From contig JAFTXO010000004.1 of the NCBI GenBank assembly GCA_017461765.1, forward strand, positions 27,949 through 91,948: a DNA stretch of 64,000 bases, read 5' to 3'. The DNA is from Clostridia bacterium (GTDB lineage Bacteria > Bacillota > Clostridia > Oscillospirales > CAG-272). Made by a program: the position numbers and the translations under genes. The first letter of the stretch is position 1, and every line of letters starts with the position of its first letter. The notes beneath the pieces are model-generated. The model saw only the letters and a program-made list of their open reading frames with translations, was not told the DNA's origin and ran no database searches. Below are positions 57,745 through 64,000 of this stretch, in pieces.

Positions 57745-59712
57745 TTAATTTGAGCGTTTTTGAATTTTTGAAATATAATCACAAATTGTATCGACTACCT
57801 CTTCGTTACCGACGGAGCAGTCAAGACAAAGATTGTAATTGCCCTTATCGCCCCATTTTCTGTTTGATACAAGCTCATAATAGCTTTCCCGCGCTTTATC
57901 GCTCAAGTTAATACGTCTTTCGGCTTCAGATGCGCTGTCACCGTATATCTGCATTATATTTTTTATTTTATATTTCATAGGAGCGTACAAGAATATTCTT
58001 ATTACGTTATCGTGATCACGCAAAACATAATCTGCGGCACGGCCTACGATAACAAATGACTCCTTTTCTGCCAGCGCAGTTATGATCTCACTTTGTGCGA
58101 TGACCGAATCCTTTTTCGCATCCAAGGAAAGATAAAGAGAATACATATCCTGTTCTTTATGATTATCAGCATATTGCTTGTCAAGTCCTCTGTGCTGAGC
58201 CTCCAGCATAGACAGCTCCTTGTCGTAGAATTTAAGTCCCAATCTCTGCGCAACTAGCTTTCCTATGCGTTTGCCGTTTGTGCCGTGTTCTCTTGATACC
58301 GTAATGATCAAATGATCGCTTTTCTTATGAGATGAGCTTTCCAAAGCATTGATTTTTTTGCTTTCTGCCTGCTTTAAGAAGATATATGCAAAAACGCAGG
58401 TCAAAGCCTCTGCGATCGGGAATGTCCACCAAACGATGTCGAGAACATCGGGCGACAGGGTAAATAGATAGCAAGTAGGAAATACGAACACTACCAAGCG
58501 GAGAAGAGAAAGGATCAGCGGTTTTCCGGCATAACCGAGAGCCTGCAAAACACCTTGCACCGCAACGGTAAAGCCCATAAAAGCATATCCGATTGCCGCA
58601 ATTCTGGTTGCTCTTGCACAAACATCAACAAGCACCGCAGACGATCCGCCGGACAAGGCAAACAGCATGGAAAGCGGCTTTGCCACAAGCTCAAACATGA
58701 CCGTCATAATAAGTGTTGTAATAAGCGTGTCTATGATACCGTACTTGATGCAATCCTTTGAGCGTTCTTTACTTCTCATACCGTAGTTGAACGAGAGAAT
58801 GGTTATCATAGTGTTTGAAAGACCGAATGCGGAAAACAGAGCAACCTGTTGTATTTTGTAATAGATACCGAAAGAGCCGACAAGTATTCCCGAATCAACG
58901 CTCGCCGTGCCCAATATCGCATTGACACCCGCCATCATAACCGAGAGAAGTCCCTGCATCAAAGCCGCAGATGCGCCGATCTTATATATTCCCTTTATGA
59001 TATCAAATCTCGGTCTTATATATTTAGGATGATTTCCGATCTCTTTATTAAGAATGTAATGGAAAGCCATTGCAAGAAACATAGAAATAAATTGACCGAT
59101 AACGGTTGCCCAAGCAGCACCTGCTACACCCATATCCAAAGGAAAAATGAATATGTAGTCCAAAACTACATTGATAAGAGCGCCGCTTACCTGCGATATC
59201 ATAGAATAAAAACCCTTGCCTGTAGCCTGAAGAAAGCGTTCGTATATTGTGTAGCCTGTAGTTCCCAGACAGAGGCAGGTACATATTCTCAAATACGATG
59301 TACCCATTTTTAAGACCTCGGAATTATCGGTAAACAGACCGATAAACCATTCTGAGCAGAACAGACCGAATATCAAAAATACAATGTAAATAGCGACGGC
59401 TAAAAAGACACCGTTTCCCGCTACCTGATCGACCTTCTCCTTGTTTTTCTCGCCAAGGCTCTTTGATAAAAGTGCGTTCAAGCCCACACCTGTTCCAACA
59501 CCAACAGCAATAATTAAAATCTGAACGGGAAAAGCAATCGTCAAGGCTTCGTTAGCAAGCACTCCCGTTCCCTCCATGTTGGCAACGAAAATACTGTCAA
59601 CGACGTTATATAATGCCTGCAATACGAGTGAAATGATCATTGGTAAGCCCATTTTCCAAAAGAGCTTTTTCAGTGGCTCAACCGCCATTTTGTTTTGTTT
59701 AACTTCTTCCAT
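57745..59712 (-). CDS. MATE transporter fused to a cytidylate-kinase-like domain
   Basis: 655 aa, one uninterrupted frame. Residues 1-445 are a 12-helix MATE-type Na+/H+-coupled exporter: GLPMIISLVLQALYNVVDSIFV, GLNALLSKSLGEKN, and the second-half repeat beginning IGASAALMQGLLS. After a Ser/Lys linker, residues 466-655 match the cytidylate-kinase-like family: ITVSREHGTNGKRIGKLVAQRLG (P-loop), FYDKEL, FVIVGRAADYVL, and helices with RI-x-LSD-x-ARESYY. MATE proteins are normally ~450 aa and the kinase domain stands alone, so the fusion is odd. Substrates of both halves are unknown. The promoter is followed by a terminator-like leader. Confidence 0.9.
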   Translation of the reverse strand: MEEVKQNKMAVEPLKKLFWKMGLPMIISLVLQALYNVVDSIFVANMEGTGVLANEALTIAFPVQILIIAVGVGTGVGLNALLSKSLGEKNKEKVDQVAGNGVFLAVAIYIVFLIFGLFCSEWFIGLFTDNSEVLKMGTSYLRICTCLCLGTTGYTIYERFLQATGKGFYSMISQVSGALINVVLDYIFIFPLDMGVAGAAWATVIGQFISMFLAMAFHYILNKEIGNHPKYIRPRFDIIKGIYKIGASAALMQGLLSVMMAGVNAILGTASVDSGILVGSFGIYYKIQQVALFSAFGLSNTMITILSFNYGMRSKERSKDCIKYGIIDTLITTLIMTVMFELVAKPLSMLFALSGGSSAVLVDVCARATRIAAIGYAFMGFTVAVQGVLQALGYAGKPLILSLLRLVVFVFPTCYLFTLSPDVLDIVWWTFPIAEALTCVFAYIFLKQAESKKINALESSSHKKSDHLIITVSREHGTNGKRIGKLVAQRLGLKFYDKELSMLEAQHRGLDKQYADNHKEQDMYSLYLSLDAKKDSVIAQSEIITALAEKESFVIVGRAADYVLRDHDNVIRIFLYAPMKYKIKNIMQIYGDSASEAERRINLSDKARESYYELVSNRKWGDKGNYNLCLDCSVGNEEVVDTICDYISKIQKRSN

Positions 59713-59741
59713 ACAATACCCCTTATTGATTTAAAAGCATA

Positions 59742-59778
59742 AAAGGCGCAAGTCCAACTAAGCTGGACTTACGCCTTT
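59742..59778 (-). promoter_or_regulatory. Terminator-like attenuator hairpin in the MATE-kinase leader
   Basis: 15-bp inverted repeat (59742-59756 with 59764-59778, one mismatch) with a 7-base loop, followed on the minus strand by TTTTATGCTTTT. It lies inside the 5' leader, between the promoter (start near 59793) and the ATG at 59712, so full transcription requires read-through. No known riboswitch class is recognised. Confidence 0.7.
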
Positions 59779-59799
59779 CGACTACTCACTATGTTAGGC

Positions 59800-59828
59800 A
59801 TTATACCATATTTTTATAAAAATTTCAA
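59800..59828 (-). promoter_or_regulatory. Promoter of the MATE-kinase gene
   Basis: Minus strand: TTGAAA (59828-59823), 17-bp spacer, TATAAT (59805-59800). Confidence 0.8.
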
Positions 59829-60052
59829 TAGAATATTTTAAAAATCAAAGCATTATTTTATTTGGCGATCATATTTTATAATTTACATATAAATAATTTG
59901 AATTATACAATAATTTTGAAATAATCTTAGCGGGCGTTGCACACAAAATAAAATAAAAAGTTTAACGAAATAAAAACAATTTTTTTAACTTTCAAAAACA
60001 ATGTTGGGTTACAATAGATACATCAAAAATAAAAAGAAAGGTGTATTTTATT

Positions 60053-61186
60053 ATGAAAATTAAAAATCCAAAGGTGATGCTTTCAGATGAGGCAAGAAAC
60101 GGTGTTGAGGAAGAAGTAAGAAGCGGATTTCTTGATTGGTTGATGGAATTTAATGTTGAGGGAGATGACGGAGAGCTTTACGCACTCGGAGGATCTATTC
60201 TTTCTCTCGCTCTTGAAAAGATGGATCTTGTGAATCTTTGCTATGCAAAGGGAAAAGGTTCTGTAAAGCAGCTTAAAAACTCGATTTATAAGCTTGCAAA
60301 ATATCCGGGAACAGTAATGAATAAATTTTATAGAAATCCCCAAGGCACCTTGCAGATCGAAAAGAGAGAAAACAGTGTGCTTGTTACTTGCGGTGAGCAG
60401 TATAAGGTAGAATGCTTTGACAATGGCACTTGGCATCTTATGCTTGATACCCGTGACGGTGAATACAAAGCGGATCTTTATCATAGAGCGCACGGCTTTC
60501 CTCTTTGGTATGGAAGAGAAAAGCCTTCCTATCTGACACAGCATTCTATTACTTATGGATATAACTGGTCGGGTGATGTTGACGGTGAAATTGTCATAAA
60601 CGGTAAGACAGTTAAAGTTAAAGGCACAGGTCAACGTGAAAGATATGTTGCCGTTGACTCTTCTGCCGCAGAGCTCGGCGGTTGGGAGGATTGGGGCTAT
60701 ATTACCTTTAACGAAATGCACTCATCTATGTACGATATGCGTCTCGGTATGAAGGACTACTCAATTTACGATCTTGAAAGCGGAAAGCACTACACCTCAA
60801 ACGGAAATCTTAAGGGCGGTGACAATGATACTGCCGAGATGGAGATCATACATGAGGATTGGGCGTTCATGCGTGAGCTTGACGGCTTTATTCCTACTTA
60901 TTATAATATCAAGGTAAAGGTTGAGGACGGCGTATATGAGGCAAGAGCGCACGTATGCAACGCTCGCGTTTGGGGAGTGACCTTCAAAATGCCCGATAAT
61001 CCTGTTGCTACTCTCATTTTCGACAGCGTTGAGGGCAAGTTCACCTATAATGATGGTACTGTAAAAACTCTTACAGGCGGTCGCGGAACGATGTCGGTTC
61101 GCCAGTGGCATCAATATCCTAATATGCTTCCTCGTGAGCTTTATTGCGATGACGAGCGCTCAGGCGAGAAATTTGAAACTCTTTAA
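60053..61186 (+). CDS. Lipocalin-like (CrtC/AttH-type) domain protein of unknown role
   Basis: 377 aa, no signal peptide. After a helical N-terminal ~100 residues, the rest is beta-rich with many Gly/Trp/Tyr residues (ADLYHRAHGFPLWYGREKPSY, GYNWSGDVDGEIVINGK, LGGWEDWGYITFNEMHS). The 'HRAHGFPLWYGRE' stretch resembles the conserved phrase of hydroxyneurosporene-hydratase/AttH lipocalin-like proteins, which bind hydrophobic molecules. This is resemblance by eye only. The ATG at 60053 is preceded by GAAAGG at 11 bases; a GTG at 60041 is too close to it. Monocistronic, flanked by unrelated genes. Confidence 0.6.
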   Translation: MKIKNPKVMLSDEARNGVEEEVRSGFLDWLMEFNVEGDDGELYALGGSILSLALEKMDLVNLCYAKGKGSVKQLKNSIYKLAKYPGTVMNKFYRNPQGTLQIEKRENSVLVTCGEQYKVECFDNGTWHLMLDTRDGEYKADLYHRAHGFPLWYGREKPSYLTQHSITYGYNWSGDVDGEIVINGKTVKVKGTGQRERYVAVDSSAAELGGWEDWGYITFNEMHSSMYDMRLGMKDYSIYDLESGKHYTSNGNLKGGDNDTAEMEIIHEDWAFMRELDGFIPTYYNIKVKVEDGVYEARAHVCNARVWGVTFKMPDNPVATLIFDSVEGKFTYNDGTVKTLTGGRGTMSVRQWHQYPNMLPRELYCDDERSGEKFETL

Positions 61187-61228
61187 TTAAAATAACCGTA
61201 AGACAAGATCCTTTATAGCAGATAAAGC

Positions 61229-61262
61229 AAGGGCGAGCGTAAGTAAAATTACACTCGCCCTT
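61229..61262. terminator. Hairpin between convergent genes 60053 and 61335
   Basis: 14-position inverted repeat (61229-61242 with 61249-61262, one mismatch), GC-rich base, but no clear T run on either strand. Probably terminates both transcripts inefficiently. Confidence 0.55.
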
Positions 61263-61334
61263 AGTATAAATCGGGGGACAGTTTTTAATTTGCTTGTTGT
61301 TTTTAATATTAGCTTATTGAAACATTAAATATAG

Positions 61335-62981
61335 CTATATGTCAAGAACAGACTCGATAGCTTGTTCGATTGCAAAGCTTTGCATTTCTGCAAACATTTT
61401 ACCCTTTAATTGCTCATACTCAATCCACATAAATTCGTGGTCACTCTCACAAGGCTCTTGAACCTTTTCAATAAGCTCACCAACGTAATATGCTTGAATT
61501 GGATGAAAATATCCTATCTTTGGATGCTTCGTATAAGCTTCGGCAGAGCATAGCTTCTGTTTTATATTTACCGTGTAGCCAGCCTCCTCAAGACACTCTC
61601 GCTTGAGGGCTTGCTCGTGGCTTTCACCTTCGTCAATTCCACCGCCTAACAGAAAATATCCCTTCGGTGTTTTGATAACTCCAATTTTGCTATCCTTTAT
61701 CGGAATAATGTACGCACCCTCGCGATCTAAATATGTAGCATCTTCTTTTGTGCCAAAGACCTTGTGAATATTCATTATGCCTTTGTACCAAGTAGGAATT
61801 GGATTTTTCATATTATCATACCAGCTCAGCACATCCTTGGCTTGATTTACCATAACCTGAACCTCGTCATCACCAAACGGAATAGCCCAAGGAACAGAGG
61901 CTAAAGTATTAGAACTGATATATAATGCAAGAAGCTCCCAAAATTCGTGAGGAACTTTGTTGTTAAAATATCCGTTTACCATTCCTGTGGCAAATAAGGG
62001 AGTTGCCTTTGCACACCACACGATACGATTAAACTCTTCCCAAGGGTCGCCGAAATCGTCTCTGTCGAAATCAATAATGTATAGATTTTTGTCATTACCA
62101 ATCATCATATTGCCAATATGATAATCTCCGTGCTGATATGTGCGCGGACGATTTTGAAGTAAATTCCTATGAGAATTTATGTAGTCAATAAAGGCTTGAC
62201 CATTCTCATACTTAATAGAACATTCTTCGTATAATTTTATTTTTCTATCAGCCTTGCGGTTAAAATAATCTGCCCAACTTTCAATTCCGCAAGGTGCAGG
62301 AATTTTATGAATTGTTTTTAATATTCGACCGGCTTCAAAGCCGTAATAATATTGCTCGTCGCTTGTCAGCTTGTGTGCGTTTTCCTCGGCATCTATACCG
62401 TCTATCCAAGATTGAACGGAGTAAATACCTTCATTACATATTCCAAAGGATATGGGCTTGCACATTGGAACACCGAGGTCTGCTACTTGCTTCATAAGCT
62501 CATATTGCTTTTTCTTTCGTTCATACTGCTCAAAAGGAGAAATGCGAAGCAAGAATTTATTTCCGCTTTCATCTGTAACACAGTATTTTTTATCCTTTGA
62601 CCAGCCTTTATCAATGAGCTCCTTTGATACAAAATTAAGAGCTTTTAATTCATTGTTTGGTATCCATTCTTTATCATCGCTCCAAAGGTGCGGTAAAACA
62701 GCAATAATGGCATCTTTATTGAGCGGTCCGTATATATGAGGAAATGCAACTCCTGAATTCCTTAAATCCTCCCAAGCAATTTTTGAATATACCTTGTTTG
62801 TATCAATTATGAGTAGTACCATCTCGTCGGGCTTGTTTTTGAAATTAGGCGCAACAAGATGATAAGTGTTTATGTCGGAGCAGTGAATAAATCCGAATTT
62901 TTCAAGAGAAATATCTCCGTAAAAATCTTTGTTTTCGTATGTGTTCCAAAGCGTTTTTGTCAATGCGTGTAAGATTATCAT
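61335..62981 (-). CDS. Three-domain DUF952-aminoglycoside phosphotransferase-like-Nudix protein
   Basis: 548 aa. Residues 1-105 are a DUF952 domain (ILHALTK, GFIHCSD, WEDLRNSGVAFPHIYGPL). Residues about 115-405 are an APH-type kinase: catalytic loop HGDYHIGNMM (Asp286, Asn291) and metal-binding IIDFDRDDFGDP (Asp304). Residues about 420-548 are a Nudix hydrolase with the box GGGIDEGESHEQALKRECLEEAGY (446-469). All key residues are intact. The substrates of kinase and Nudix parts are unknown; a small-molecule kinase coupled to nucleotide or pyrophosphate clean-up is inference. AGGAGG lies before the ATG and a good promoter upstream. Confidence 0.88.
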   Translation of the reverse strand: MIILHALTKTLWNTYENKDFYGDISLEKFGFIHCSDINTYHLVAPNFKNKPDEMVLLIIDTNKVYSKIAWEDLRNSGVAFPHIYGPLNKDAIIAVLPHLWSDDKEWIPNNELKALNFVSKELIDKGWSKDKKYCVTDESGNKFLLRISPFEQYERKKKQYELMKQVADLGVPMCKPISFGICNEGIYSVQSWIDGIDAEENAHKLTSDEQYYYGFEAGRILKTIHKIPAPCGIESWADYFNRKADRKIKLYEECSIKYENGQAFIDYINSHRNLLQNRPRTYQHGDYHIGNMMIGNDKNLYIIDFDRDDFGDPWEEFNRIVWCAKATPLFATGMVNGYFNNKVPHEFWELLALYISSNTLASVPWAIPFGDDEVQVMVNQAKDVLSWYDNMKNPIPTWYKGIMNIHKVFGTKEDATYLDREGAYIIPIKDSKIGVIKTPKGYFLLGGGIDEGESHEQALKRECLEEAGYTVNIKQKLCSAEAYTKHPKIGYFHPIQAYYVGELIEKVQEPCESDHEFMWIEYEQLKGKMFAEMQSFAIEQAIESVLDI

Positions 62982-63012
62982 ATTGTGCCTCCTATATTGT
63001 TTAATCTATGTG

Positions 63013-63041
63013 AGTATAACATATAGCCCTTATAAATTCAA
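63013..63041 (-). promoter_or_regulatory. Promoter of the DUF952-APH-Nudix gene
   Basis: Minus strand: TTGAAT (63041-63036), 17-bp spacer, TATACT (63018-63013). Confidence 0.75.
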
Positions 63042-63072
63042 TTCTTTCGTAGGAAATTAAGTTGAATTTTTA

Positions 63073-63101
63073 TTGATATTGCTATTACAAAGTGATATAA
63101 T
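63073..63101 (+). promoter_or_regulatory. Promoter of the PHP-domain gene
   Basis: TTGATA (63073-63078), 17-bp spacer ending TGA, TATAAT (63096-63101), divergent from the promoter at 63013. Confidence 0.8.
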
Positions 63102-63135
63102 TGATATAAATTCAAGCATTTTAAGGAGAGCATAA

Positions 63136-63933
63136 ATGAGATATACATTCGATCACGATCTACATATTCATTCGGGGCTGTCGCTTTGCTCAAACGATGT
63201 AGAACAAACTCCAGCCCGACTTATTCAATATGCAAAGGATAACGGATTAAAAACGATTTGTTTGACAGATCATTATTGGGAAAAATCAGTGCCTCGTGCT
63301 TCGGGAGAAGGATTTTACAAAGCACAGGACTTTGATCATATTAAGCAAGCCTGTCCGCTGCCGAACGAAGAGGGAATAAAATTCTTGTTCGGCTGTGAAA
63401 CCGATATGGATAAGGAGCTTAACTTGGGTATTACTAAGGAAAGATTTGAATGCTTTGATTTTGTTATTATTCCGACGACTCATATGCATATGCACACTCC
63501 GAGCCCTGATAACATTGATCCCGAATATCGTGCGAATATATGGCTTGAAAGGCTTGAATACCTTTTAAATATGGATCTTCCGTTTTATAAAATCGGAATA
63601 GCACATCTTGCGACCTTTTTGATTAACAGAACCGATAGAGAAAGCTATCTTAAAACCTTGGATTGTATATCCGATAATGACTTGAAGCGAATATTTACGA
63701 AAGCGTCCGCGCTTGGCGTAGGTATCGAGTTAAATCAAGACGATATGAGCTTTAGTAATGAGGAAGCGGATAGAGTTCTAAGAATTTTCAAAATAGCGAA
63801 GGAGTGTTGCTGTAAATTCTATCTCGGTAGCGATGCCCATCACCCCAATTGGTTTAGTAATACTAAATCTGTTTTTGAAAGAGCAATAACCCTGCTCAAC
63901 TTAACGGAAAACGATAAATTTATATTAAAATAA
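63136..63933 (+). CDS. PHP-domain phosphoesterase (histidinol-phosphatase-like)
   Basis: 265 aa, metal-dependent PHP fold. Ligand motifs in order: DLHIHSG (residues 8-14), LTDHYWE, FGCETDMD, TTHMHMH, a His in GIAHLA and the closing GSDAHHP. All are present, so it should be active as a phosphoesterase. Family members include HisK-type histidinol phosphatases, but no histidine-pathway genes are near and the sequence is shorter than many, so the substrate is open. AAGGAG precedes the ATG. Confidence 0.85.
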   Translation: MRYTFDHDLHIHSGLSLCSNDVEQTPARLIQYAKDNGLKTICLTDHYWEKSVPRASGEGFYKAQDFDHIKQACPLPNEEGIKFLFGCETDMDKELNLGITKERFECFDFVIIPTTHMHMHTPSPDNIDPEYRANIWLERLEYLLNMDLPFYKIGIAHLATFLINRTDRESYLKTLDCISDNDLKRIFTKASALGVGIELNQDDMSFSNEEADRVLRIFKIAKECCCKFYLGSDAHHPNWFSNTKSVFERAITLLNLTENDKFILK

Positions 63934-63940
63934 ATAACAA

Positions 63941-63979
63941 AAGAAGCCTGATGAATTAAAACGTCAGGCTTCTTATTTT
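63941..63979 (+). terminator. Terminator of the PHP-domain gene
   Basis: 11-bp perfect stem (63941-63951 with 63964-63974), 12-base loop, then ATTTTA. Confidence 0.85.
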
Positions 63980-64000
63980 AAGATAATTATTTTAAAAATA

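Larger units (their letters stand above)
59713..60052. other. Divergent region between the MATE fusion and the lipocalin-like gene
   Basis: Holds the MATE promoter (59800-59828) and its leader hairpin (59742-59778), then about 180 bases of very AT-rich sequence with no recognised element. A TACAAT box at 60010-60015 may serve the plus-strand gene, but its -35 is poor. No supported reading frame. Confidence 0.55.

Noticed and set aside
59742-59778. Known guanidine (ykkC-type) or other named riboswitch in the MATE leader
   Set aside because: The leader is only ~80 nt with a single hairpin and lacks ACGR loops or other class-defining cores; only an attenuator is supported.

Overview
The window is a moderately AT-rich bacterial chromosome segment with no plasmid, prophage or transposase genes. 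It looks like an endospore-forming member of the Clostridia, most likely an uncultured gut lineage. The evidence is a cotJABC spore-coat operon, a ricT (yaaT) gene behind holB, a clostridial 2[4Fe-4S] ferredoxin, rubredoxin, electron-bifurcating NfnAB, and many textbook sigma-A promoters (TTGACA / 17 bp / TATAAT, often with an extended TG). It also carries intracellular glycosidases for mannose- and uronate-containing glycans. Several conserved Firmicutes gene orders are kept: holB-ricT-...-trmN, miaB-(ylbF/ymcA)-mutS-mutL, prfA-sua5, and coaE next to a lytic transglycosylase.

Layout. 1-3 kb (minus): holB, ricT, a 56-aa ferredoxin and trmN, transcribed from a consensus promoter back-to-back with the gap promoter. 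3-6.6 kb (plus): gap (GAPDH) and a ComEC-like protein whose C-terminal metallo-beta-lactamase-type region has lost its metal ligands. 6.7-9.6 kb (minus): trkA-trkH potassium uptake. 9.8-11 kb: cotJABC. 11-15.2 kb: a LysR regulator, NAD kinase and NfnAB in one operon, an NADPH-supply module. 15.5-17.3 kb: an HtrA-like serine-protease lipoprotein cut by an in-frame TAG between its catalytic Asp and Ser. 17.4-26.6 kb: a compact nine-gene operon (Gfo/Idh oxidoreductase, coaE, lytic transglycosylase, M18 aminopeptidase, KDPG aldolase-VOC fusion, prfA, sua5, an orphan ParC-like topoisomerase subunit, a tiny membrane protein). 26.9-28.4 kb: tRNA-Leu(GAG), a striking modular hairpin array, an SGNH hydrolase and a strongly structured terminator-ended element that may be a non-coding RNA. 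28.4-37.2 kb: hpt, a flavodoxin-like gene, then miaB, a YlbF/YmcA-family gene, mutS, mutL and tgt.

37.2-50 kb is accessory: a GH38 alpha-mannosidase, a small HMA metal-binding protein, a LytTR/DUF3021 regulatory cassette with a 29-aa micro-gene copying the LytTR tail, and a four-gene operon (class-I amidotransferase, beta-lactamase-like serine hydrolase, GH92 mannosidase, flavin reductase). An XRE-TPR regulator, a GH43 protein, TspO and a 51-aa rubredoxin follow. 50.4-57.7 kb is a uronate locus: a GH2 glucuronidase-type enzyme, UxaB, UxaA and UxaC, facing a GH4 enzyme with the CHEV motif of alpha-galacturonidases. Products would feed KDG/KDPG metabolism, and the aldolase at 21 kb could close that pathway. 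57.7-64 kb holds two unusual fusions (MATE transporter-cytidylate-kinase-like; DUF952-APH-Nudix), a lipocalin-like protein of unknown role and a PHP phosphoesterase.

All calls come from reading translated sequence, motifs, spacing and inverted repeats; nothing was searched against a database. The most unusual items are the MATE-kinase fusion with its attenuated leader, the three-domain DUF952-APH-Nudix protein, the LytTR-tail micro-gene, the TGATGATATACA-linked hairpin array and the amber-interrupted HtrA.
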